From the NCBI GenBank assembly GCA_012064385.1, contig QRDG01000068.1, forward strand, positions 1,435,349-1,499,348: a stretch of 64,000 nucleotides of DNA, read 5' to 3'. Below are positions 20,422-30,488 of the stretch, in pieces. Made by a program: the position numbers and the translations under genes. The notes below the pieces were generated by a model, which was not told where the DNA came from, searched no databases, and saw nothing but the letters and a program-made list of their open reading frames with translations. This DNA is from Puccinellia tenuiflora (Eukaryota; Streptophyta; Magnoliopsida; Poales; Poaceae). Numbering within the stretch: position 1 is the stretch's first letter; each line of letters starts with the position of its first letter.

Positions 20422-23400
20422 ATGGCAATCTTTAAATAAAGTAGGCCAATAGAAACCAGATTGTAATACCTTTGCTGCTGTGCGATCTCCTGCATGATGC
20501 CCTCCATATGGACTATCATGACAATCTCTTATTATAGCCTGTTGTTCATGCTCAGGTATACAACGTCTAATAATACCATCTACACTTTTCTTATAGAGGA
20601 AAGGATCATCCCAAAAATAATGTCTAAGATCATAAAAGAATCTCTTTCTTTGTTGATAAGTAAAGTGTGGAGGTAATACTTTTCCAACAATAAAATTTGC
20701 ATAATTAGCGAACCAAGGAGAAGCAGCCTTAATACTGGAAACATTAACATTTGCAAGTTGTTCATTAACAAAGCTATCACTAATAGGAATAGGATCATCA
20801 GGTATATTTTCCATTCTAGAGAGATGATCAGCTACTTGGTTATCTTCTCCTTTCCTATCAACAATGTGTAAATCAAATTCTTGCAAAAGAAGTACCCATC
20901 TTATCAATCTAGGCTTAGCATCTTTCTTGTTCATCAAGTATTTAATAGCAGAATGATCAGTATAAATTGTGACTTTGGAATCAGTGATATAAGGTCTAAA
21001 CTTGTCACAAGCAAATAGTACTGCTAAAAATTCTTTTTCAGTTGTAACATAATTTCTTTGGGCAGCATCAAGTGTTCTACTAGCATAATAAATAACATTC
21101 AGTTTCTTATCAACCCGTTGACCCAAAACAGCCCCAACAGCATAATCACTAGCATCACACATAATTTCAAAGGGCAATTTCCAATCAGGAGGTTGAATAA
21201 TAGGATCCGTTATTAAAGCATTCTTCAAAATATTAAAAGATTCAATGCAATCATCATTAAAAGAGAAAGGAACATCCTTTTGCAAAAGATTGGTTAGAGG
21301 CTTTGATATTTTGGAGAAGTCCTTAATAAACCTATGGTAAAAACCTGCATGCCCAAGAAAACTTCTTATACCTTTTATATCCTTTGGGTATGGTAGCTTC
21401 TCAATAGCTTCTATCTTGGCTGGATCAACTTCTATTCCATTTCCAGAAATCTTATGTCCTAGAACAATTCCTTCGGTAACCATGAAGTGACACTTCTCCC
21501 AATTGAGAACTAGATGTTGATCCTCACAACGCTGCAAAACTTTGTTAAGATTGAACAAGCAATTATCAAAAGAAGTACCATACACAGAAAAATCATCCAT
21601 AAAGACTTCCATTATCTTCTCAATGTAATCTGCAAATATAACATTCATGCATCTTTGAAAAGTAGCAGGAGCATTGCATAAACCGAATGACATTCTTCTA
21701 TAAGCAAAAGTACCAAATGGGCAAGTAAAAGTGGTCTTTTCTTGATCGTCCTTATGGACAGGAATTTGCGAGAAACCTGAATAACCATCTAGATAACAAA
21801 AGTGAGAGTGTTTAGATAACCTTTCTAACATTTGATCAATAAATGGAAATGGGTAATGATCTTTTCTAGTTGCTTTGTTTAATTTCCTGTAATCAATGCA
21901 CATCCTATAACCAACAACAGTACGTTGAGCCACAAGTTCATTCTCATCATTTGGAACTACAGTCATTCCACCCTTTTTAGGAACACAATGGACAGGACTA
22001 ACCCACTTGCTATCAGCTATAGGATAAATGATACCAGATCCATGAGTACTTATTACCTCTTTTCTTACCACTTCTTTCATTTTTGGATGGAGACGACGTT
22101 GATAATCAACAACAGGTTTTGCATCCTCTTCCAAATTAATTTTATGCATACATAGAGCTGGGCTTATACCTTTAAGATCATCAAGAGAGTATCCAATAGC
22201 TGGTCGATGAGCTTTTAGTACATCAAGTAGTTTCTCTTCTTCTTCAGCTGAAAGGTTAGCACTAATAATGACAGGATATATATTCTTATCATCTAAATAT
22301 GCATATTTCAAATTGTCAGGCAAAGGTTTTAATTCAAAACTAGGATCCCCTTTAGGTGGTGGTAACACTCCTAAATTATCAGGTGGAATATGCAACTGTA
22401 ACTGTGGTGGTTGCTGCCATAGTATTTGTTCTAAAGCCTCTTTTTCCTCATCATTAAATGGTTCATCTTGAGTAAGCATATAACGTTCTACAACATCTGT
22501 TGAAGCTACAGCTATAGAAGCAAGAGTTTCAATTATATCTTCAGAAATTGGCTCTTTCACAACATGTTTATCAGCAAATTTGGAAAAATTGAACTCAAGT
22601 CTTTCACTATCACATTTAATAAACACTTTCTCTTTAAGCAAATTAATTTCAGCCCCAATAGTACGCAAGAAAGGTCTACCAAAAATGATAGGACAAAAAG
22701 AATCTTGAGGGCAACCAAGCACAATAAAATCAGCAGGATATTTAATTTTACCAACTAGAACTTCAATATCTCTAACAATTCCAAAAGTACAGATATATTC
22801 TTTATTAGCAAGTTGAATTGTCATACCTGTCCCTTCCATAACAATAGGATCAATATCAGGCTTGATTTCAAGATAGAGAGAATATGGAATGACACTAATG
22901 CTTGACCCAATATCACATAGACCATGATAACTTGAAGTCCCAATAGAGCATGAGATTATAGGTTTTCCCACCTTGGTCGAATTACCTCTGATAATTTTAG
23001 TAGCATCTTCACATAGATAGACATCAACAAGATCTTCTTCATTTAATCGTTTGATAACATAAATTTGAGTATTGACTTCCACCTGTTCATATGGCTGAGG
23101 ACATCTTCTTTTACTCTTGTTAGTAACAGCAGTAAGTAATTTTTTCTTAACTTGGTTTGGATATGGGGGTGGCTCAACATACTCCTCAATTCTCACAGAT
23201 GACACTGGCTCTATCTGTTTAATAACTTTAGGAATAACAATAGATTGTTTAACAGGTTCAACATAAGTTTCAAACCCACTTTTAGGAATACAGATATGCT
23301 CAGCAAAAGATTTAGCTATTTCAAGTATAACATAATGATCAAGATTAAATGTATCACTCATATTTTTAAACAAGATAGAAGTAGAGAAGCTCTCTACACA

Positions 23401-24102
23401 TGAATATCCATAATCAAAATAAGGTTTATTACCTTTATCAAGTTCCCAGTGTCTAGTATTTTCAGAAATAGTTTCCAATAGATTCCATGCTTCTTCTTCA
23501 GTATTATTTGTAAAACTCCCGCCAGATGAATTGTCCAGAATTTCCTTATGCTTCATAGGTAGCCTCACATAAAAGTTTATCAATATAAGTTTCTTTGTAA
23601 GATCATGGCAAGGATTCTCACGAATGAGTGCCTTCAGTCTCCCCCAAGCTTGAGTAATACTCTCTCCCAGATGTGGCCAGAAATTAAATATATAGCAGCG
23701 ACTCTCATAAGATTCTCTAGGAGTAAAATATTTAAGAAAGAAAATCTTCCTCAATACACTCCATTCAGTAGTGGCTCCTTCATCCGAAGACCTGAACCAA
23801 ATACGAGCATTACCAGATAAAGAGATAAATAATAACTTCCTTTTCACGTAGTCCTCAGAAATACCAGGGATCCTGAATAAGCTACATATTTCTTCAATCA
23901 TTTCAATGTGTTCACGTGCAGTCTTAGTTCCATCTCCTGAAAATACATTCTTCGTAACTCTTTCAACATGCCCAGTGGGAATTTTAAATCCCACTTTAGG
24001 TATCTTAGACACAACAGTTTCAACCACTTTAGCAGTAGTGGTATAAGCACTTTCAAAGAGTAAGGTACAGCGAGGGACGATTCTTAAGTGCCATAGTAGC
24101 AA
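20419..24102 (-). CDS. Ty3/gypsy Gag-protease-RT-RNase H polyprotein
   Basis: A 1227-residue open frame of an Athila-like gypsy element. Domains in order: Gag (about residues 50-210, with WFRSSDEGATTEWSVL and LGESITQAWGRLK); aspartic protease (active-site CDIGSS near residue 395, flap and IIFGRPFL near 450); reverse transcriptase (about 650-880, with MCIDYRKLNKAT, FGLCNAPATFQ and catalytic FMDDFSVYG near 835); RNase H (CDASDYAVGAVLG near 981, YTDHSAIKYL near 1050); and the His-His half of the integrase zinc-binding domain (HDSPYGGHHAGDRTAAKVL). The frame stops at TAA 20419-20421, between the His and Cys pairs of that domain. Gag through RNase H are otherwise intact. The DIGSS protease motif and tRNA-Asp primer fit the Athila/Tat branch. 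The start at 24102 is the first in-frame ATG; the true start may differ. Confidence 0.92.
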   Translation of the reverse strand: MLLWHLRIVPRCTLLFESAYTTTAKVVETVVSKIPKVGFKIPTGHVERVTKNVFSGDGTKTAREHIEMIEEICSLFRIPGISEDYVKRKLLFISLSGNARIWFRSSDEGATTEWSVLRKIFFLKYFTPRESYESRCYIFNFWPHLGESITQAWGRLKALIRENPCHDLTKKLILINFYVRLPMKHKEILDNSSGGSFTNNTEEEAWNLLETISENTRHWELDKGNKPYFDYGYSCVESFSTSILFKNMSDTFNLDHYVILEIAKSFAEHICIPKSGFETYVEPVKQSIVIPKVIKQIEPVSSVRIEEYVEPPPYPNQVKKKLLTAVTNKSKRRCPQPYEQVEVNTQIYVIKRLNEEDLVDVYLCEDATKIIRGNSTKVGKPIISCSIGTSSYHGLCDIGSSISVIPYSLYLEIKPDIDPIVMEGTGMTIQLANKEYICTFGIVRDIEVLVGKIKYPADFIVLGCPQDSFCPIIFGRPFLRTIGAEINLLKEKVFIKCDSERLEFNFSKFADKHVVKEPISEDIIETLASIAVASTDVVERYMLTQDEPFNDEEKEALEQILWQQPPQLQLHIPPDNLGVLPPPKGDPSFELKPLPDNLKYAYLDDKNIYPVIISANLSAEEEEKLLDVLKAHRPAIGYSLDDLKGISPALCMHKINLEEDAKPVVDYQRRLHPKMKEVVRKEVISTHGSGIIYPIADSKWVSPVHCVPKKGGMTVVPNDENELVAQRTVVGYRMCIDYRKLNKATRKDHYPFPFIDQMLERLSKHSHFCYLDGYSGFSQIPVHKDDQEKTTFTCPFGTFAYRRMSFGLCNAPATFQRCMNVIFADYIEKIMEVFMDDFSVYGTSFDNCLFNLNKVLQRCEDQHLVLNWEKCHFMVTEGIVLGHKISGNGIEVDPAKIEAIEKLPYPKDIKGIRSFLGHAGFYHRFIKDFSKISKPLTNLLQKDVPFSFNDDCIESFNILKNALITDPIIQPPDWKLPFEIMCDASDYAVGAVLGQRVDKKLNVIYYASRTLDAAQRNYVTTEKEFLAVLFACDKFRPYITDSKVTIYTDHSAIKYLMNKKDAKPRLIRWVLLLQEFDLHIVDRKGEDNQVADHLSRMENIPDDPIPISDSFVNEQLANVNVSSIKAASPWFANYANFIVGKVLPPHFTYQQRKRFFYDLRHYFWDDPFLYKKSVDGIIRRCIPEHEQQAIIRDCHDSPYGGHHAGDRTAAKVLQSGFYWPTLFKDCH

Positions 24103-24172
24103 TGAGATAAAACAGCAAATATAATTCAGATTTCAAGTTTCCTTACCAAACTTCTTACCAATAGCGCTACGC
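24103..24172 (-). other. E1 short 5' leader
   Basis: Only about 70 bases separate the primer site from the first in-frame ATG. This is unusually short for a plant gypsy leader, so part of gag or the leader may have been lost. Confidence 0.5.
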
Positions 24173-24190
24173 TCCCCGGCAACGGCGCCA
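24173..24190 (-). other. Primer-binding site, tRNA-Asp
   Basis: Minus strand TGGCGCCGTTGCCGGGGA complements the 3' end of plant tRNA-Asp over 18 bases. It lies 11 bases inside the LTR end at 24202, the spacing seen in Athila/Tat elements. Confidence 0.9.
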
Positions 24191-24201
24191 GAAAAGTATC
24201 T

Positions 24202-24819
24202 TGATGACTCCCAAATGCAGGAGATTAATTGTAGTACCTTTCAATGAGAAAAGGTTGTCGAACCCACGAGGAGCTGAAGGTATTGGTTAGAAAGAATGAT
24301 AAATAAAACAATAAAAGATGCAAGTGTTTTTGGGATTTTTGGTTGTATAAATGCAAAAGAATAAAAATTCTTAAAATAAATAGTAGCAAGTAGAAAGCTC
24401 TCAAAGAGAGAGAAAGCCCAATCCTCTATGTGGCTGGAGGACAAGCTCAAGTGATGTGTGTCTTATATGTGGAAAACGTTCCCGAGGGCGGCATGGATAT
24501 CACTAGACATAGAGATTTATTAAACAACACGTTGCATATCTTGTCAAGTTTTAATCTTCTTGGGGCGGAGCCATAACTAGGCATAGCTAAATAATTAAAC
24601 TACAACCCCTTATGATGGATCATGTGGCCAATTTAATGACTTGCACAAGAATTATTAAGACATAAAGTCCAACCATAGCATTACACTCTATGGTCCCCGA
24701 CACTACTACCCACATAATATAACTGCATGACTCTGTCTTGGGCTTAGTTGTCCTCCCAAGTCTTACTCAATTCATTACACTACGTTGTTCTCCTATGAGC
24801 CCTCTAAAGGTGAAGTGTT
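24202..24819 (-). repeat. Truncated gypsy 5' LTR (E1)
   Basis: Matches the first 618 bases of 5789-7321 with about eight differences. The outer about 900 bases are missing. The break at 24819 is followed by short copies of nearby LTR sequence, a repair-type junction. Confidence 0.88.
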
Positions 24820-26473
24820 CTCCTATTACACTACGTCTGGCTGCCTTGGTGGTGGATGGATATGTGGGGGATGCGGATATGTTGCTCTGGGGTTGATATG
24901 CTTGCTGCATCTCGTGACGCTCATCAGCGGTGACGCCATCACCTCGTTGTTACCTGCGACCTCTAGGGTCACTCCATGCTAGGGCACTGGAGGTGCCCTA
25001 GTTTCTTCTTCCTCCTGTGGAGGATGTTTTGGGATATGATGTAGCTCTCTTCGTTGCCTCTTCTTCAAGTGGTTTCGTCCTCGGAGAGAAGGTTGACGGT
25101 TGCAGCTTCGAGCACAGGCATGGAGGGTGTGGTCTTGGACTTGATGGCATTTTACCTAATTGTATGCGGGTTCTAAGTGTAAAAGTTAGGGGTGTGTGTA
25201 ATTTACTTTTCGATTAAGGGGCTCTCTGTAATTTGGACCACTTGATAATGTAGTTTTGGACACTTCTGGGTCCTTCCCTTGTTCAAAAAAGTGTCGATAA
25301 TGCGTTTGGTTGTACACCCATGGGTAGTGGCTCAATTTCATTCATATTTGGGCATATTACATTGAAATTTAACCTAAAAAATAAACTTGATCTAGATAGA
25401 AGTCGGGAGGGGGCTCAACGTCATTGCAGCCAGCCTCGTCGTTGTTCACGATGTCCAACGCGTGAAGTGTTGCTCGTGCGCCCGCCTCATCGTCGTCGCT
25501 ACTACGCGTGTCGCCTTACGTGCCTCAGCCTTCATCACTACGCGAGCGACATGCGTTGCCTCCCTCTAGGATTACAGCGCCATAGAGGCTTGCCGCTCGT
25601 CGACCATGAACTGGCGAGCGACGGCCTCCCTCGCTACAGTGGTGACGGAGATGTGATGGCGTCATTGGTCTGCTCATGGAACACCGTCCCCTGCCACTGT
25701 TCGCGCCTCTCCCAACGTGTGGTGCTGCAGGAGGCTACATGGCGGCCTGCTCCGGGAACGCCAACATCTCCTCCTCCTATGACAGTAGTTATATCTTTTT
25801 ATGTTATTTTAATTTATTTGCTTGTGTGAACACAAATCATATGTAATATTTTATTTATTTTGGTATTTGAAAATTCAATTTTTTGTACAGAATGGTCAAA
25901 AATTACAAAATTATCATAACTAAGAAAAAACGGATGAGGGCTAGTCCAACTAGGTCGTTGCAATGGGTGGCACTCCCAGGAAAGAGCGGACAAGGGTTGG
26001 ACGCCTATCTGACCCGTTGTCACACCCCGTTGTCGTCGGTGATGTTTGGGACGTGAGATCTACACGAAGTGGATACACTGGTGGCTTGTGGTAGCCGCCT
26101 GACCTTGGATGCTTGTGGATAATAGCCAAACCTGAAGGAGACGGGGTCTGGGAGGAGGCAACAGAGACAAAAGAAGAGTTTCAGACTTGGTTCAGTTTTT
26201 ATGTTCGATGCCTCCTCATGTGCCTTCTCGTGCCCATTTATATTTACTGTCCAAGTGTTGATCAGCTGGGCCAAGCCCATGTAACTTGACCAACAGCCGA
26301 AGCCCAATCCAGAGTGTATGTCAAGTGTTACCCTACCATCCCGACAAAACATTTCTTGTCCCCAAGCAATGGCTCGAATATGAATGCATCCGGGATCCCA
26401 TGGTATTCCTTCATGCGCTGCCATGTTGCATAGCCGATGTATATTGAATCCAAGTAACCTGGACTGAAGGTAG
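24820..26473. other. Unassigned stretch, possible gypsy tail
   Basis: 24840-25830 has two GC-rich patches with short ORFs (plus 25017-25217 and 25320-25829) and no recognised domain. On the minus strand, 26473-26330 can be read as the end of a gypsy Pol (ATWQRMKEYHGIPDAFIFEP, like the end of a chromodomain-type tail). A purine-rich segment and LTR-like sequence containing TATAAATGG (minus strand, near 26240) follow. This reading is tentative. Confidence 0.3.
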
Positions 26474-26482
26474 AAGTAGTAT
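26474..26482. repeat. 9-bp target duplication of Mutator-like element, left
   Basis: AAGTAGTAT, repeated exactly at 28086-28094. Nine-base duplications are diagnostic of the Mutator superfamily. Confidence 0.9.
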
Positions 26483-26669
26483 GAGGTAATTGCATCACTA
26501 GTGCAAGAACTTGTCCTCCATGTGCAGATTCATACAAGAAGTTGTAAGGTGTGGTGCGGTGGTACAAATAATTTCACCTATGTGCAGTTTCATACAAAAC
26601 CAACCAGGAGACGACATGTGTCCACGAGCCACACTGGAAAATATTGGCCCATCGCCTGCTAGTTTTTGA
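26483..26669 (+). repeat. Mutator-like element left terminal inverted repeat
   Basis: Aligns with the reverse complement of 27899-28085 over its whole length, with about 15-20 % mismatch inward and very close matching around 26585-26630 (CATACAAAACCAACCAGGAG). Confidence 0.88.
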
Positions 26670-26689
26670 TTATTTTATATTCGTCCTCC

Positions 26690-27187
26690 CACCAATCGTA
26701 CAAAAGGGAAGAGGACGACGCGTTGACCTTCCTCTCGTCCCAAGTTTTTGTGCTCTCCGCCTCTCCCTCACAGACCGGCGACCGCCAATTTCGTCACTCG
26801 CCCCCGCCCATAACCCCTCTAAGCCGGCGAATTTCTGATTCGCGCGCTTGCCTCCGCCCATAACCCCTCTGTTCCATCGATTCGTTGGCGTTGCAGGGGC
26901 ATGGTTGCTCTCCGCGTCTCCCACAAACCGGTGGATGTCGATGCCCTTGCTTGCCGCCACCCGTAACCCTCCCTGTCGGGCGACCTCCGATTCACGCACA
27001 TGTTCTTGGTGGAGGTGAAGTCTGGGCGGGCAGCACGGTCGGAGGAGGTGGAGCGGGAGCTAGTACGGGTTGAGGCCACCGAGGACATTGCGGCGGCGAA
27101 GGCGGCAGCAGAGCGGGGCGCGGACCTGGAGGAGATGGAGATAATCGAGAACCGGCGGCGAGCCGTGGCGCAGTCCGGAGCGGCACA
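26690..27187 (+). pseudogene. Captured gene-like fragment in Mutator-like element
   Basis: GC-rich DNA with CCTCCGCCCATAACCCCTCT repeated in slightly altered form (about 26803 and 26853), like a gene 5' region. An open frame from 27000 encodes a charged, probably helical segment (RSEEVERELVRVEATEDIA...). The frame runs into a CACTA end at 27188, so the natural end is missing. Family unknown. An ATG-start product would be about 62 residues plus foreign tail. Confidence 0.4.
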
Positions 27188-27490
27188 CACTACTAGGAAA
27201 ACTCTTACATAAAATATTATACCGCCGGCGCGCCCAACTTATGCTGCGCCAGCTGTACTTATCGCCGGCGCTCGTGTGTCTAGGTGCGCCGATGCTAACG
27301 GTGTACCCCCATCGCTCATGGTACACCAACCGCCGATGCTAAAGGGCAGCCACCCCCGTGCCACCTCCCGTCCATACCCTCGGCGCGTTCGATGCCAGCG
27401 CGCCGACGCTAAAGGATGTACCGCCGGCACACTCGCAGGAGCGCGCGCCGATGCTAAGCCTCGGGTAGCCTGGCCCCAAAAGCGACAATG
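27188..27490 (+). mobile_element. CACTA transposon fragment, one end only
   Basis: Starts CACTACTAGGAAAACTCTTA, a standard CACTA terminus, followed by GC-rich subterminal repeats: GCCGGCG strings, and a CGCCGATGCTAA-type motif four times (about 27285, 27332, 27400 and 27446, one as CGCCGACGCTAA). No matching opposite end is found downstream, so it is truncated; the right limit is approximate. Confidence 0.65.
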
Positions 27491-27898
27491 ATCACGGCAC
27501 TGGAGATTGAGTTGCGGGACATGCATGTGCATCGCAAAAAAGTTCAGTTAGTCACAACACATGAGAAAACCATAATGTTTATGGAACCTACACTGTTACA
27601 TTTGATCCTGCAATTGCCACAATACACATACTAATCGGTTCATGCAATTGTGCTCGAGGCTACAAAATTCAGTTAAACAACAAAGTGTCACACTTCCACA
27701 CCTAACAAGTACAGGAAATAAGGCGGCGCAGACTAGATGCCATCTTCGCCTACAACCTCCGTCCTTGTCACCTGCGTCCTCCTCGGCTTCGGCCTCCCCG
27801 CAGGTCACAAAAAAGGAAATCTCCCTAACAGAATTGCCATGATCGATGGAGGTGATGTACCGAAACAAAAGAGAGATAGACGGGAGGGGTCTTTTTGC
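27491..27898. other. Mutator-like element interior, unassigned
   Basis: A minus-strand ORF (27949-27596, 117 residues) overlaps this segment, includes an acidic run (EAEAEEDAGDKDGG), and reads into the terminal repeat, so it is not a natural gene. It may be 3' sequence of a captured gene on the minus strand. Confidence 0.3.
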
Positions 27899-28085
27899 AA
27901 AACTGGCAGGCACTGGACCAAACCATTTTCCAGCGTGGCACGTGGACACGTGTCGTCTCCTGGTTGGTTTTGTATGAAACTACACATAGAGTGAAAGTAT
28001 TTGTACCACCGCACCACACCTTTCAACTTTTTGCATGGATCTGCACATGAAGGACAAGTTCTTGTACTAGTGGTGCAATTACGTC
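27899..28085 (-). repeat. Mutator-like element right terminal inverted repeat
   Basis: Reverse complement of 26483-26669 with interspersed mismatches. The outer end is ...GCAATTACGTC. Confidence 0.88.
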
Positions 28086-28094
28086 AAGTAGTAT
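28086..28094. repeat. 9-bp target duplication of Mutator-like element, right
   Basis: AAGTAGTAT, identical to 26474-26482. Confidence 0.9.
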
Positions 28095-29040
28095 ATTGCG
28101 CGAGATTTGTGTAGAGTCCGGTGAATCAGCTCCTCTTGAAAGAGTATATCCCATTGACTAATCCAATATTTCTAATTGACGCACTGAAAAAGTTCCTTTG
28201 ATTCAACAACGGTGCTTCCATCAACCAAACTTAAATTAACTAGGACTGCATGAGTTGATCGATATGTTGCCTCCACCTCCACAGAACACAAAGCAAGAAC
28301 TTGCATATGCAAAGCCTTTCTGTATAATGCACACCATATCTTCGTCAACATGTGTCGAGCTTTGCAAGGATAATGGACAGACAATCATGATTAACCTCCC
28401 ATTTGGATGACACAAAAAAATTAGTGCTATGAGCAATCACCGGAAATTTTCCACGAGCCCCATGTATCCAAAATTTTAATGCAAGCAATCTTGATTCAAT
28501 TGTGAAAAACAGAGAGGAAACATCGTAACTGACTTTGTCCCCAAATGTGGCTGCACATGGAAGCCAGGGCTGAAACCATTTACGCTCCAAGACGGCAGTT
28601 CGGTAAGCTTACGGTGTGCTATCTCCCTTCCTTCCTTACCAGGTGATGCGTGTAAATTATACGCATCTTTATTCACTGTTTAAACCATATCTTTGTCATT
28701 TATTTGACAAGATATATACTCTATACCTGCCACTAATCAGTAATATGCAATTAATCGCAAAATCTTTTTTCATGATTTTTATCTGCAGCTTTGGACGTGG
28801 AAATCAATAGAAATCTGATAGAAAAGGAAGGAAATGATCAAGGGAGAAAACGCCAAGTCCTGCTGCTTTCGCAGCACGCGTAACGACTGGCGGTACAGTG
28901 GCGACCGACCGTACTGGCCACTGTACCGCCTGTCAGAGCAACCGCCAGAATAAGCCCTCCAAAAGTCATCAAAGGGCCGAGGGCTAACTCGCATCAGAAG
29001 GCCTCCGAAAACCTAATTCCGTCCGCTGCTACTATATTAA
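28095..29040. other. Unassigned sequence with a strong hairpin
   Basis: Continuation of the sequence that the Mutator-like element interrupted. A minus-strand open piece (28590-28345, 81 residues, MERKWFQPWLPCAATFGDK...) resembles an exon but is not recognised. A perfect 14-bp inverted repeat lies at 28889-28902 and 28917-28930. Confidence 0.35.
28889..28930. repeat. Short perfect hairpin
   Basis: Arms GGCGGTACAGTGGC (28889-28902) and GCCACTGTACCGCC (28917-28930) with a 14-base loop. A smaller hairpin, TGCTG...CAGCA, sits just upstream at 28861-28876. Confidence 0.8.
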
Positions 29041-29210
29041 AGGGTGTTTGGTTAGACTTTTTTCTTGGCTTTCGGCTTTGGCTTTTGACTTTTAGCTTAT
29101 ACCATAGTTAAACATATGCTAAAAGTCAAAAGCCAAAAACACCTATTTAGGTGCTTTTTGACTTATAAGCCAAAGTCAAAAGCCATGTAAAAAGCCTAAC
29201 CAAACACCCT
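29041..29210. mobile_element. 170-bp MITE with long terminal inverted repeats
   Basis: Begins AGGGTGTTTGGTTAG and ends with its reverse complement, CTAACCAAACACCCT. The inverted arms extend about 60 bases (GGCTTTTGACTTT). The GGGTGTTTGGTT terminus is common in grass MITEs of hAT or Tourist type. I could not decide the target duplication (TTAA on the left, GTAA on the right). Confidence 0.85.
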
Positions 29211-29334
29211 GTAAGAAGGGGAGGACACAGCCACCAGAAGAGGGACATCACCCATCACCACGCTGCCATCACGCCGCCGCATCCATTCATCGTCACCACC
29301 ACGAAGTGCTGCCGCATCTTGAAAGAACAAACTA

Positions 29335-30488
29335 TGTCCTGGATATCGCCTAGGGGGGGGGGGGGGGGGTGAATAGGCGATTAAAACATTTTCTATTTAA
29401 TGGCTTGATAATTGCGGAATAAAACTATGTGTTTAAATTAACAAGCCAACAACCTAATTTCTAGGCTCACCTATGTGCACCAACAACCTATGCTAAACAA
29501 GGCAAGTAACAAGGTGATAGCAAGATGTGAACTTCAAGCACGAAGGCTATCACAATGTAAAGTGCATAAGTAAAAGCTCGGGTATAGAGATAACCGAGGC
29601 ACGCGGAGACGAGGATGTATTCCCGAGTTCCTCCTTGTTAAGGGAGTACGTCTCGTTGGAGGGGTGTGAGCTCGCCACAAAAGGCCTACTCAAGATGCCA
29701 CAAAGGCCTCACCCTATTCTCCGATGAACCGCACCAAAAGGTTTGGTTCACCTTCCATTATCGGAATCCTTCGAGGCGGATTCCGGAGCCCTTACAACTT
29801 TTGGGGCACACACCCACAACTCAATTGGGGGCTCCCAAATCGTGCCGAAGCTTCACAAGTCGAAGTCTTCACGGCACCATCACCGTCTAGGGTCCAATGA
29901 CCCAAGAGTAACAAGCTCCCAACCTTCAATCCCACGAATCACCGTGGGGAGCACAACCCGATGCAACTAATACAAAAGGGGAAGATCACACCAAGTGGTC
30001 AAATCCTTCTCCCCAAAATCCAACCAAAGCAACTAATGCTATGGAGGGATTTAGGAGGAAGAACGAAGGAGAAACACCAAGAACTCAAAAATCTAGATCC
30101 AACGAGTTCCCCTCACTTAGAGGAGATTTTGTTTGGTGGAGTAGTGGATCTAGATCTCCTCTCTTGTTTCCCTAAATTTGGGCAAGAATCATCGGAGGGA
30201 AGAGGAGGAATCGAGCTCTAAAGATTTGCAACAATGGTGGAGAGAGAGAAAAAGAGCTCTGCTCAAAATTTGGGGAATAAGCCCTTTTTATAGTGGCCCC
30301 AAAAATAGCGCCGTTGGAGAGGAAAACAGGGAAAAAACATAGCTGCAGACTGCCCGGCCTGGGGCCGGCCTGCACCCCGGCCGGGCCGGGAAGGAATCAC
30401 AGCGAACGATCGATTGCAGCGACACACAGCAGGGGAGCCGGCCTTGGGCCGGCCAGCGCACCCGGGTGGGCCGGGCAGCAGCCCGAAG
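29335..30488 (-). repeat. Gypsy LTR (E5), part 1
   Basis: Starts TGTCCTGGATATCGCCTAGG, a known Triticeae LTR start followed by a G homopolymer and GTGAATAGGCGA, and runs into a GC-rich GGCCGGCC region. It is interrupted at about 30488 by the LARD array and resumes at 61116. The polypurine tract at 63919 shows this is the 3' LTR of a minus-strand element. Confidence 0.75.
29353..29369. repeat. G homopolymer, 17 bases
   Basis: A run of 17 G inside the LTR. Its length is likely unstable and error-prone in sequencing. Confidence 0.9.

Larger units (their letters stand above)
26483..28085. mobile_element. Non-autonomous Mutator-like element with gene-like cargo
   Basis: 1603 bp with terminal inverted repeats of about 187 bases (26483-26669 and 27899-28085; ends GAGGTAATTGCA and GACGTAATTGCA) and a perfect 9-bp target duplication. 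There is no transposase. The interior has GC-rich, exon-like DNA on the plus strand (26690-27187), a CACTA fragment (27188 to about 27490) and low-copy-looking sequence (27500-27898). This is the architecture of a Pack-MULE. It has inserted into the unassigned, possibly gypsy-derived stretch. Confidence 0.85.

Noticed and set aside
27596..27949. 117-residue minus-strand ORF in the Mutator-like element as a captured full gene
   Set aside because: It starts inside the terminal inverted repeat, so the reading frame is accidental at its start; at most the 3' half is gene-derived.
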